NCBI GenBank assembly: GCA_004151065.3
Contig: NWUY0300041599.1
Span: forward strand, 12,033 to 25,257
Length of the DNA: 13,225 bases
Direction of reading: 5' to 3'
DNA from: Larix sibirica
Lineage: Eukaryota; Streptophyta; Pinopsida; Pinales; Pinaceae
Shown: positions 1-9,025 of the stretch, piece after piece
Layout of the letters: every line of letters starts with the position of its first letter
Position numbering within the stretch: the stretch's first letter is position 1
The notes under the pieces: model-generated
Seen by the model: only the letters and a program-made list of their open reading frames with translations
The model's database searches: none
Told to the model about the DNA's origin: nothing
Position numbers and translations under genes: made by a program

Positions 1-430
1 GTAGTTTTGATCCAGTTCACTAGATCCCGTTCTCTGGGCCAAACCCCCACAAATTTACCTATTAGGGATTTTTCACGCCAATGCTCTATCCGTTCACAGA
101 TCTTTTTCGACTTGATCTGCATAGCTGGAATATTCAGGGTTTTGGGGAGGCATCCGCCCGGCCCCATCCTCCGCTTGGTTCCTTTCTCAGCATCACTTGA
201 TTCGGTATTGGATTGTTTTTCCGAATCACCTAACGACTGCGAGATTGTGGGGTTGATACTCCCCATCTTAGGAAGCTTGGGGAGAGGGCCCTTGCCCATA
301 TCTGTCAGATCTGTCAGAGCGTCGTCCACAGCCCGCCTGCCACTTCCAGACCCAGCTCACGGGAGCGCAGAAGCACCGTCGTTTTTCGACCACTCCAACA
401 AGGGTTTCAAGAAGAACCTAATTCACTCTC
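1..430 (-). pseudogene. LINE ORF1 N-terminal fragment, runs off left edge
   Basis: Reading the minus strand, a frame is open from position 356 to the window edge (about 118 codons), with a possible ATG at 299-297. The upstream frame continues to about 416 with one TGA (357-359) that would be CGA before a CpG transition. The segment before the domain is polar and Ser/Lys/Pro rich. It then enters a run with LIGKFVGVWPRERDLVNWI, which matches the start of the DUF4283-type domain of plant LINE ORF1 proteins (RNA-binding, nucleocapsid-like). It is more GC-rich than most of the window and has only one stop, so it looks younger than its neighbour. It has the same orientation as the ORF2 relic beginning at 446, so two LINE pieces lie head to tail here. 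A family-level call is fairly safe; whether the ATG at 299 is the true start is not. Confidence 0.7.
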
Positions 431-445
431 ATCTCACAAGTTATC

Positions 446-2590
446 CTATTTTAGGCTTCTCCGTTGAAGATTATTAATGATGACTTGATCCCGGAAAATA
501 TTTTTATTACAACCTAAAATTGCATCGAACCTAATCTGGACCTGAGAGGCATCATTGAATTGCCAAGCCAAGAAATTTCCTATGACTAGGAATGCTACTA
601 TTAAGTCTTTCCAATGGATTGACCTCTGGAGAGAGGATTTCCTTGGGCTTCTAATCCAATCCACCAGGGTACGCAAAGCAAAATATTTTTCATGGATGAT
701 TCGACACCATAAACTATCCTTTGAAAATACATTCCAAAGATATTTTCCTGCTAGTGACTTACTGAATAGGTGCAAATTCTTAATTCCCTAGCTTCCAAAT
801 TGTTTGGGCCTTGCAAGTAAGTTCCAATGAGCTGAATGAACTCCCTTATTTTCCATGTTGCTTTTCTAAATATAATATGCATAGATCTATTTAATTTTCT
901 CCATTACTTCTTTTGGAATGGATGTCAGAGTTAGCCAACAGACCGAGATAGCTTCAACTACGGACTTGATTAAAACTAATCTTCCTCCTCCCCTTGAAAT
1001 CCATTGGGAACACCATTGATGGATTCAACCTTCAATTCTAGTGATCAACCAGTTCTAGTCCGTCTTCTTGTATCCACTAGACTTGAGAAAGAGCCCTAGG
1101 TATTTAATACCACCCTCCTAACTCTTATGGGGAATGGAGAAGAGTCTACTTAGAGGTCCAACAACATCCTCTTCATCCCCATACATATACAAAGCCGATT
1201 TCTCTAAATTAATTACCATTCCCATAAAAGAAGTGAAAAAGTCTATGATTTCCTTTAATACTTTACTCTCTCTAATAGAACCCAAACAAAAAATGAGAAT
1301 ATCATCAACAAACAAGACATTTGAAATCATCAACCAACTTGCAATTTGGACACCATTGAAGATACCTTACGCTCGATCCTTATGGAGAGCTCGACTCAAA
1401 ACTTCAAAAATGAGAAAGAAAAGATAGGAAGACATAGGATCACCTTGTCTCGGCCCCTGGGAAGATTGGAAAAAAGGAGAAGAGGATTGTGAAGCTAATG
1501 GACATAACACAAGCCATCAACCATTTTACTACCTCATAAGAAAAACCCAGGTGTAAAAGTAACAAGCAAAGATATGTCCACGATACTTGATCATACGTAT
1601 TGAACAAATTGAGTTTAAGCACAAGCACCTGTAAAGCTTGAACTTTGATCGATTAATGTAGAGCTTCTTGCACAGATCCTATAGCTTTGTGGATCAATAT
1701 GCCTTCGAGGAATCCAAAATGCTTAGGAGTACTATATTTTGACAAAAGTGGTTTTATCCTCGTACCCAAAATATTTGATATAATTTTGTAGCCATAGTTA
1801 CAAGGGGAAATTCACTCGAATCCTTCAAAAGATCTCAACTCATCCTCTTTAGGAATTAATGCAAGAAAAGTCAAATTGAGACCCTCTGGAATCCTTCCAT
1901 TATGTATAGCCTCTTCTACAGTTCACATGTGATCGGGCCCAACCATGTAGAAGAAGTCTAGATAAAACTCAATGGGCCACCCATTCGGCCCTAGGATTCT
2001 TTCTTTTTGAAAGCTTGACGTTACTTCCAACAGGTGTTCAAAGGAAATCTCCTTAAAAATATAGGATTTGTCTTCATCGTTTTCCATTATTGGAAAGTGC
2101 GAAAGTACCTTCATAATATTTCCCATGTTCAAGTGATCTAGTTCTTTGAATATAGAGGAGTAATGGCTGACCCCAAGAGCTGTCAAATCTTGAAAACCTG
2201 AAACATAAGACCCCAAGTAATCTTCAAGGTCCAATATTGTATTTATATTCTTTTTGTTGTTGGCATATTGTTGAAAATATTTTGTATTTTGATCTCCTGA
2301 AGCAAGTCATGTTGCTCGACTTGCTTCAGGAGATTTCTTTGATTCCAGACATTTTATAGATGAAATGGCCTCTGCAAAGAAACTACCATCAACATATGAA
2401 TCATACCAAACTTTCAATTCCTCATCTAACTTATGAAAGATTTTGTCTCCAACAACTCTCCTTTCATGGTCCCGGGGATGGATTTTTCTTTCACTAATTT
2501 TAATGAAGCAGGAATCGTAGGCTCATAGAATCAAACATTCTAGGATCGAACTTTTTCCAATATTTAGTCACCAGGGACCTAAACCCCCCC
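446..2590 (-). pseudogene. LINE ORF2: reverse transcriptase and C-terminal domain
   Basis: Reverse transcriptase of an L1-type LINE, which would copy element RNA at a nicked target. Reading right to left: the linker has LASGDQNTKYF near 2305-2270 and SHYSSIFKE near 2170-2145; the first RT block has ILGPNGWPIEF near 1980 (family SPGPDGW); then TFLALIPKEDELRSF near 1865-1820, YKIISNILGTRIKPLL, and motif A as KLNLFNTYDQVSW near 1610-1570. The primer-grip area is followed by motif C FVDDILIF near 1315-1290, then YLGLFLKSSG and SRGGGRLVLIKSVV. The C-terminal block has AGKYLWNVFSKDSLWCRIIHEKY near 750-680. The catalytic Asp of motif A is Asn, so the enzyme would be dead; the motif C Asp pair remains. 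Reading frame changes at least once, between about 1440 and 1333, and stops are frequent. Confidence 0.9.
2292..2334. repeat. Perfect 17-bp inverted repeat, 9-nt loop
   Basis: The arm at 2292-2308 is an exact reverse complement of 2318-2334, with the 9-nt spacer 2309-2317. It lies inside the LINE ORF2 linker, just before the conserved LxxGDxNTKYF block. In that reading frame the extra 12 nt at 2319-2330 add four residues (PEAS) to the conserved KSRxxWL motif, so the palindrome appears to be an insertion in coding sequence and not a transcription terminator. Confidence 0.9.
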
Positions 2591-3118
2591 TCCTCTACCC
2601 AGGAGGAATTGTACTTGAAATGTGCCTTCAACTTATATGAAGCAACACCTAATTGAAGCTAGATTGGGAAGTGGTATGAGATTATATTCTTTTCCACCTA
2701 GGAATTGGGAGAGAATCAACTATCCTTTGATGCATCAGGAAGAGATTGATTTATTAATTTGGAAATCCCAACAATACCTTCCCGGATGTTAACCCATGTT
2801 GGCTTGATCTCAATGGGATCGATATCCACTAGGCCCTCCTCCTCAAATTTATTTATAAAATATTCTGCCAACTTGTCAGAACGGGTTGTTGCTCCCCATA
2901 ATTCATTTTTTTTCGAAATAAAGTTGAAATCACCACCTACAATGATCCTTTCATGGTCAATCCAGTCTTTGCTCAATAAATAGGTCTAGAAGGTCTCCCA
3001 ATTTTTATATGGGCCATAAACATCCAATGATTGTAATTGTTGCCCCAGCTCTTGACTGTGGACCACGATACACCGTCTTGAAATAATGATGAAATAAGAG
3101 ATTAGATCAATAGCGGTT
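2591..3118 (-). pseudogene. LINE ORF2: APE-type endonuclease domain, 5'-truncated
   Basis: C-terminal two-thirds of the apurinic-like endonuclease that nicks target DNA for LINE insertion. On the minus strand one reads SLDVYGPYKNWETF near 3035-3000, then a TAG where the family has Trp. Next come IIVGGDFNFISKKNELWG near 2945-2890 (the GDFN catalytic motif is intact), GLVDIDPIEIKPTWVN near 2835-2800, and GISKLINQSL (family GISKRLDRFL). Near 2670 SYHFPI stands in place of the family motif SDHxPI, so the conserved Asp beside the catalytic His is changed. The frame shifts between this domain and the RT block. The N-terminal part, about 100 residues, is absent: homology stops at about 3118, where the plus-strand RNase H fragment begins. 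Confidence 0.85.
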
Positions 3119-3580
3119 GTTGGGCATATTTCAACGGGGGCCTCTCAAGGAAGACCTGGATTGGGAGGTGTTGGGGGTCTCCCTTACCTCTCTGACACTC
3201 GATGGATTAATTTGTTAGCAGGCTTGGGTTATTGCACCAACAATAGAGTCAAGTTGTTGGCCATCAAGCTTGTGATGCTTCTGTCTTTATCAAAAGGGGT
3301 TCAGAAACTACAAATATTTGGTGACTCTATGTTGGTTATTGATTGCCTTAAAATGTGAAAGCCCCCCAAGAATATCCTAATGAAGCCAATATTCGAGGAA
3401 GTCATCAAAATTAGCAGTATGTTCTAGGTTATTTCTTATCAGCACATTTATAGAGAGAGGAATGAGCCAATAGATCAACTTTCAAAACAAGATTTACTAT
3501 TAGTTGAAGGTTTTTGGCAGCAATGGGAAGGTAATGATCATAATATCAATGAATTGGACCTGTGTCCTCATCTAGGTTGA
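3119..3580 (+). pseudogene. RNase H domain of a plant LINE, opposite strand
   Basis: C-terminal RNase H module of a plant LINE, which would remove element RNA from the RNA:DNA hybrid. The plus strand reads WAYFNG, then a one-base insertion in a run of five G (3136-3140), then ASQGRPGLGGVGG. NNRVKLLAIK lies near 3240-3265, IFGDSMLVIDCL near 3330-3350, and HIYRERNEPIDQLSK near 3445-3485. The frame then runs to a TGA at 3578-3580. Internal stops are TGA at 3356 and TAG at 3425. Of the four catalytic acids, the first Asp is Asn (family FDGAS) and the Glu is Lys (family NNRAELLA); the GDS Asp and the late Asp remain. It is dead, and probably a separate 5'-truncated LINE copy, because it faces the surrounding element. 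Confidence 0.85.
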
Positions 3581-3890
3581 TTATTTAATGGACATCCATT
3601 ACTTGTGATACTCAGATTTATGTGTACTTATTTTTTTCTGAGGAGATTTTCTAATTTTTGGACAAGATATACTAGAATTCTCCATATATGATTGTATTTT
3701 CAAACAAAACATATATATCTGAGATTGTTGGATATGTGTATGGACTATNTTACATCTTGCATTTGAAACCCTTGGTCCTTTATAAGTATCTAGCCCCATA
3801 CCACTTGATTGAATGCTCTCTTGAGAGAGGGAGGATGGAATGGGTTGGAGATGGTAGTGACCTCCTCCTTAGCCATTTGGAGATTTAACT
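3581..3890 (+). other. Probable 3' trailer of the RNase H fragment
   Basis: AT-rich sequence following the RNase H stop, with no credible frame of its own. Two short open frames of 66 codons on opposite strands overlap here and show no family features. Its position fits the 3' UTR of the plus-strand LINE piece. The only A-rich tract nearby is a run of seven A at about 3927-3933, so the exact end and a target duplication could not be fixed. One ambiguous base lies at about 3749. Confidence 0.4.
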
Positions 3891-3899
3891 ATAGATGTG

Positions 3900-4380
3900 A
3901 TGCCATCGACATACTCCACAACTTCTAAAAAAACTACCCTCTGAATCGTTTGACAAATTGATGACATTCAAACCTGGTAAGAAATACACTTACCAATCAA
4001 GGAGGTTCCCTTTGATGGAGAAACATGAACCGGGCACTTTCTCCCAAAATCCAACAAGTGAGGGCCAGGAAACAAAGGAGAAGGAGAGGAAGAATTTTCT
4101 TTACTAGACCCTTCAACCTAAGTATGACTTTGAATTTCTTCTACACAAACTACACTCTTTTTTTAAGATAAATTTTGTTTCTAAGAAAGGGGAAAGGTCT
4201 AAGAATTTAGGGAGTGAAGGATGAAACCCATCCACCAGAATAACAACTTAGCCCACTCAAAACTCCTCCTCGGGATGGGACGAGGATTATGAGTTTAGAG
4301 TAACCAAGGAATTAAGTTCCTTGTCTCCTTCTACTAACTACAAGATACCATGAGACGACTTTATAGAGAGAGAGGGTTTG
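3900..4380 (-). pseudogene. Probable LINE ORF1 C-terminal tail, badly decayed
   Basis: This lies directly after the ORF1 zinc knuckle on the minus strand. Minus-strand frames give Ser/Pro-rich and acidic stretches, for example SSKENSSSPSPLFPGP near 4090-4045, which suits the low-complexity tail of plant LINE ORF1 proteins. Several frames and stops alternate and no conserved motif is left. The assignment rests mainly on position. Confidence 0.4.
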
Positions 4381-5414
4381 ACCACTAGGCTAAAGGAACC
4401 CTGAGGTTCATTTACCCTACAAACCTTATGGGTAAAATATTTGCCACAATCCCTAACGGAGTGGCCATACAAGTGGCACTAAATACAACATAATGGTATA
4501 TTTTCATAATCTAAAAGTTGGGTGAATTTGGTCGAGCCAACCTCTATCTCCATGGATTCATGCAGAACCTCACTTACATCTATATCCACTAGAATTTTAG
4601 CAATAGAGTGAGCACTAGAATATTTATAAGAGTCGTCTGCGAGGATGAACTTACCCAACATGTCGCCAATTTCCGTCAATACTTTATCATTCCGTATCTC
4701 CATAGGAAGTGGGGGCATCCTAACCCATACTAGAGTTGATTTTGTAAATTCCTCCTAAGCATTAAACCTTGAATGCCAAGGTTTTAGGGATAGGATTACT
4801 TTGTCACAGAAGCATTGTCCCCACAGGATCTAATTTGCATCAGCTTTAGAATGGAAAATGAATCCTATCCACCCTCAATCCAAAAGTTGAAAGGTTGGCT
4901 CATGATCCAAAATAGAACCCCAAAAACTCTGGATCCAACTGTTAAGAAGATCGAGCCCCATCTTCTGACCTAGAAATTTTCCCACCAGAGTCTCAAGAAG
5001 AAGATAGGCCACTTGTTCCACTTGCATGTCTTTCCCAACCACCAGAGAAATTCCTTTCACCCAAAATTTAACAACCTTTCTGTGCTTTTTCCTAGCCCCT
5101 TCTTCCTCCTTCACAGGCGAGATATCTGACATACCAGGTTTCTTAATGTTTTGAGCTGTATCATCTTGACCCAGAAGTGCATCCACTTCCTCTTGCGATG
5201 GGAAAAATTTCTCCTCATCACCATCCTATGGATACTTCTCTTTCGATTCGATGCATGACGATGTACCCACATTTACATTCCCTAAGGGAAAAGTACCCTC
5301 GTCGTCTTCTTCACTCTGAGGTACATGATCTCGTGATTTGTCCTCATGCCCAAATATATCCTCTTCTAACAGCGTATCCTTAATGTAATCCACGAAAGTC
5401 TCATATTCACCCAT
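4381..5414 (-). pseudogene. LINE ORF1 (DUF4283 domain plus CCHC zinc knuckle)
   Basis: Nucleocapsid-like RNA-binding protein of a plant LINE. The minus-strand frame starts at an ATG at 5414 in a fair context (MGEYETFVDYIK) and stays in one frame to past 4450, broken only by in-frame stops: TAG 5226-5228, TGA 4875-4877, TAG 4830-4832, TAG 4755-4757 and TAG 4479-4481. Residues 1-75 are acidic. Near residues 132-300 is the DUF4283-type domain, with YLLLETLVGKFLGQKMG, an LLNSWIQSFW segment, GWIGFIFHSKADAN, SLKPWHSRF and LVWVRMPPLPMEIRND. A CCHC knuckle (C-x2-C-x4-H-x4-C) falls at 4446-4487, with a stop inside its first gap. All five stops are explained by single C-to-T or G-to-A changes of CAG, CGA or CGG/TGG type codons. 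There is no frameshift, so it is one recognisable ancient ORF. Confidence 0.85.
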
Positions 5415-5580
5415 TGTTTGATCCTGATAGAAGCAAATTTGACACCTAGAGTCAGACCCTACCTAGGGCCTCACCTACCCAAAAAACCTTAGAAAAGACC
5501 TACAAAAATCCTTGTGCTAAGAAACTGCATAAACCCTAAAACAAAACAACAGACCTCCATCTTGTCCCCCTTCAACCGAT
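5415..5580 (-). other. Probable LINE 5' leader
   Basis: The sequence upstream of the ORF1 start is less AT-rich than what follows, and has stops in all frames. The compositional break near 5580, where an (AT)n tract begins, is a reasonable guess for the 5' end of the element. Internal promoters are usual in LINE leaders, but I see no specific motif. Confidence 0.4.
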
Positions 5581-5623
5581 ATATATATATTCAATTAATT
5601 ATCATTTTTTATGATAATATTAA

Positions 5624-5697
5624 TTTTTCAATTTTAATTATTGTGTTTGGATATAATGATTGCATTAATGTGTTATAACATCAAATTACACATTTGT
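5624..5697 (+). repeat. Dispersed repeat, copy A
   Basis: About 74 bp, roughly 85 percent identical by eye to 8454-8527 in the same orientation; both contain TTTTAATTATTGTGTTT. Flanking similarity is weak and AT-rich. It is probably part of an old interspersed element whose ends I cannot define. Confidence 0.6.
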
Positions 5698-5841
5698 NCT
5701 AACCTTTTAACTCATCATAACTATGGTGATTTAGGAATGCTTCTCTTAAAGCTTTTTGAGCAAAGAAATAAAATTTTAAAGAAAACCAAGTGATTCCTTT
5801 CAAATTTTAAGCTCTGATAGACCAAAGTTGGTTTAAGTGGA

Positions 5842-5862
5842 CATCATCATCATCATCATCAT
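5842..5862 (+). repeat. (CAT)7 microsatellite
   Basis: Seven uninterrupted CAT units in non-coding sequence. Confidence 0.9.
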
Positions 5863-7263
5863 TTCCATACAAGAATAATAATTTTACTAATTATGCAGTA
5901 ATCTCATCATATGGGTTTAGTTCATGTGGTTAAATAAAAGAACTATTATTCTTCCACTCGGGCTTCAATCATGCAACTGATATGTTTGACCCGAAGTGGA
6001 GTGGGAAACAAGGTAAATTCCTCATTCTTATTTATAAGGACGTTTTGACCTAGATTGAGTCACGAGTTAATGATAATATATGTGATTGCAGGTTGTTACA
6101 TATATTATGGGGATAAATGTTTATTTGTTAATTTGATCTCAAACCTAACCCATGTCATTTTGTTCAATTATTAATTAATGTAAAATCTTAAACAAAATAA
6201 AAATTTATCACATATTGTCTAAACATAAAATAAAACTAAATGAATTAAAATGAATTTAAAAAGGTGACAATGTCTCTTTTTATGTTTTTTGTTTTAATAA
6301 CTTCATTTTATGAGAAGTATAATTTTATAGAATTCCATGTAGTATGATAACTTATTAAAATATAAATTTTATTTTTAATTTCAAAGAAACATAGTGAATG
6401 TAATTTTATGAGCATTTAAGAATGCTCATTTCGATAAGTTTGTATAATATGATGGAGCTTTTATTTGTGTTAGTGTTCACTTGTATATTTAGTTGCAAGA
6501 TGGAAAGGTTGAACTTGAGTTGGTGTATTTACTCATAGTGGAATTTTTCACAATGATCTACATTTTTTCATAGGTTAACCTAGCTTTAATTTGACATACT
6601 TCACATAAATTTAGTAACATACCTCACCACAAAGCAAGTTGCCAAAGTTGAGAGTTGAGAGCACCACACTTGAATTCTTTTTATGAATCTAAGAATAATA
6701 AGTTCTTCAAACTTGGCATGGTTATTTAAATGGTTAAATGTTATGATCAATAAAATGATAATGGATAAGACTTCACTCCATATACTAACAAGTTACTAAT
6801 TAATACATGTGGTCTAAACTAAAATGATCATAAACTTAAACAAAATTTATAAAATATGTTTATGGGACATATAATACACAATAAATAAGTATACTATTAA
6901 GACACTCATTGTACAAAGTCTGTAGTTCGAAACTCCTAAATACAAACTTTACAAAATATATACATAAAATAAAATACAATGTATTCTATCCTTAAGATAT
7001 GTTTTAAAAAAATCAAAATAACCAAATAAAAGCAAATGAATCAAGATACCGAGCTCTTCCCAAAATAATGGAAATGCTAATTGAGAGAAATCAAGTATGT
7101 GCCCAAATCTAGATTGTCACACAGTGTAGAGTAAAAGGGATCAACGAAATGATTGTCTACAAAAAAATGAGAAAAAGTAAGAAAACGACATAAAGAGAAA
7201 TTTAACATATAACCTCAACATGGTTAGTTGGTTTATTTTTATTTGCGTAACAAGAAGTAATAC

Positions 7264-7345
7264 AAAAGGAAACTAACTCCACCAAATCAAACATTGTATA
7301 TTCGAAAAGGAAACTAACTCCACCAAATCAAACATGAGATATTCG
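7264..7345 (+). repeat. 41-bp tandem duplication, two units
   Basis: Units 7264-7304 and 7305-7345 match at 38 of 41 positions; the three differences cluster near the end of the unit. Each begins AAAAGGAAACTAACTCCACC. No coding frame is associated. Confidence 0.9.
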
Positions 7346-7498
7346 AATAATTAAAATTAAATAATATTTAAATAATAAAATAATATTAATGAAAAATAGT
7401 ACAAAAGCATATCGATTAATGAAATTTAATGTGATATTAAAATATATTTTATCATATCTAACCAGTTTACTTCGTATTTCGATTTACATGTAATCATA

Positions 7499-7528
7499 AA
7501 TTTCTTATTTATGAATTTCTTATTTATG
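7499..7528 (+). repeat. 15-bp perfect tandem duplication
   Basis: AATTTCTTATTTATG occurs twice in a row (7499-7513 and 7514-7528). This is a likely slippage duplication. Confidence 0.9.
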
Positions 7529-7997
7529 ATAGAAATTAAGGGCATTAAATGAAATGGTCTAATATAAATATTATTACACATTAGATGAAGATGGATAATA
7601 ATTATATGTAGTTTGGATATATATAAATGAGTATTGTATTGACAAGTGTATATAATATAATGGAGATATGCTAAGAGTGTAATATTGATGTTATGTCAAC
7701 TTTTCATATAAAATAATTAATATATTTTAATTGGTAGTTGAGGTTTTGTCATTTAACTTGTAATGGATGTTCATTATAACTTAAAAAATCTAAGTGAGCA
7801 GAGGTTTTTTAAGTAGCACACATATTTCCAAAATATGCATTGGTACACCAACACTATGATAAAGGCCTAAAATATATACATTTCAACCCAATGCATATAT
7901 GATGTATTTGATGCCTCTATGTTGATTATCCTCATGAACGCATTGATGCACTTCTAACTCTCATAGGCATCGGTGTGCATAGTTTCTCAAAATCTAC

Positions 7998-8378
7998 CTA
8001 GTGCATATTGTATACAAATACACAGTACTGCCTGCCTATATTACCATATGCATTGAATTGTTTGCACCATTGACAATGTCATTAACGACAACAGTGTTGT
8101 TGTTATATTTATCATTTACTTTAAAAATGCACAAGCACTTACAATTTGTCAAAAGCATTAGACACATAGTAATACGTTGTAATAGTAACGTTGGAAATAT
8201 CATTAATAAAAACGTTATTGTTGTCGTTAAAATAAATGGCATGTCTATAACATGTGCATGTGCAATGGTGTGGTTAACTAATCAAAAATCACTAGTGGGC
8301 AATAGCAATTTAAATGCATTGTTTACTATTTATGAATGTCCCACAGTATTCAATGAATACAAAATATACATGCACTAG
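7998..8378. mobile_element. Fold-back (MITE-like) element, 381 bp
   Basis: The ends are inverted copies: the left starts CTAGTGCAT, and the reverse complement of the right end starts CTAGTGCAT too. The arms stay alignable inward with gaps, including GCATT-AATTG, CACCATTG and a 12-bp exact inner pair (TTAACGACAACA near 8082-8093 against its complement near 8218-8229), with the centre of symmetry near 8188. The element is flanked on both sides by TAC (7995-7997 and 8379-8381), a possible 3-bp target duplication. A 125-codon plus-strand open frame spans almost exactly this palindrome and is probably a by-product of it. The family is not recognised; 3-bp duplications are made by Harbinger-type and CACTA-type elements, but the termini fit neither clearly. 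Confidence 0.55.
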
Positions 8379-8453
8379 TACGTCCATATTTTATTTAATT
8401 GTTTTTTAATTAAATAATCATCTTAAAATTAAATATATATTATAAAAATATTT

Positions 8454-8527
8454 ATTTTTTAATTTTAATTATTGTGTTTAGTAATAATGATTATATCAAT
8501 GTATTATACTATCATATTACATATTTG
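8454..8527 (+). repeat. Dispersed repeat, copy B
   Basis: Second copy of the 74-bp repeat at 5624-5697, same orientation, beginning shortly after the fold-back element. It differs at roughly eleven positions, so the two copies separated long ago. Confidence 0.6.
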
Positions 8528-8529
8528 TT

Positions 8530-9025
8530 TATTATAACAATGTACTTCATCCATATATTTAATTAACAATGTACTATTTTACAACATTAGATAATGCAAT
8601 AGAATAAAAATCTCATTTTACTGTATATGAATAAGAGACTTTTCATCATACAAATGGGTTAGTATAAAGGTCTACAATAATAAAAATGTCAATATGTAAT
8701 TGTTACACTTATTGGTAATGCAAACTTGTAGAATTATATTGATCATCATTCTTCACTCACATTGTTGTCATTTCTCGAGTAGCTTGCATGCCTCATTTAT
8801 TCATCACTTGTAAGCACTATTGTATGGTTGGTTTATTTGATTGAATGTTTTGTTGATTGGCTTGATTTTTTCTCCTCTTACTTTTTCATTTACAAATATA
8901 GAAATAAAGTGTATTGAGTATATCTACATTTCTAATATAATATACATAATTGTATATATCGAAAAGCATGTCATATCAAAAAGTGATTCATAAACATTAC
9001 ACATTCTTTCAAAGTCATTCCTTAC
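8530..9025. other. AT-rich stretch without a clear gene
   Basis: Nothing firm is seen. On the minus strand the frame of the last exon-like block could run on past its splice donor to about 8930. A short open segment near 8800-8765 could be a further exon, but neither has supporting splice sites that I trust. Confidence 0.4.

Larger units (their letters stand above)
446..5580 (-). mobile_element. Degenerate plant L1-type LINE (non-LTR retrotransposon)
   Basis: On the minus strand the order is 5' leader, ORF1 (DUF4283 domain, zinc knuckle), then ORF2 with endonuclease, reverse transcriptase and C-terminal domain. This is the standard plant L1 order. The body is interrupted by a plus-strand RNase H fragment (about 3119-3890), and about the first 100 codons of ORF2 are missing there. 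No poly(A) tract or RNase H domain is seen at the 446 end, so the 3' end is truncated or replaced by the next LINE fragment. Treating ORF1 and ORF2 as one element is an inference from order, orientation and similar decay; they could be two adjacent insertions. Coding capacity is lost through many stops and at least two frame changes. Confidence 0.8.
5581..7851. other. AT-rich intergenic stretch without genes
   Basis: No open frame with family features, no RNA gene and no long terminal repeats were recognised on either strand. What can be seen are small items: a (CAT)7 microsatellite, two short tandem duplications, one copy of a dispersed repeat at its left end, and an ambiguous base at about 5698. 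An 11-bp inverted repeat (7833-7843 and 7888-7898) lies at the right end. Confidence 0.6.

Noticed and set aside
7-477. 156-codon open frame on the plus strand
   Set aside because: It is antisense to a minus-strand frame with clear LINE ORF1 features (LIGKFVGVWP block). The plus-strand protein shows no domain.
1134-1427. 97-codon plus-strand frame
   Set aside because: It is antisense to the RT motif C region (FVDDILIF) of the LINE.
4875-5186. A separate 103-residue gene
   Set aside because: It is a segment of LINE ORF1 between two in-frame stops, in the same frame as its neighbours at 5414 and 4718.
5953-6003. Imperfect inverted pair CCACTCGGGC and GACCCGAAGTGG
   Set aside because: Arms are short with a gap; no terminator, RNA or element end could be attached to it.
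7833-7898. 11-bp inverted repeat ATATGCATTGG around a CACTA string
   Set aside because: AT-rich and contains the self-complementary ATGCAT; may be chance, and does not match the proposed transposon ends.
8001-8378. 125-codon open frame on the plus strand
   Set aside because: It coincides with a fold-back palindrome from end to end; composition is irregular, no domain is seen, and the opposite strand is partly open too.
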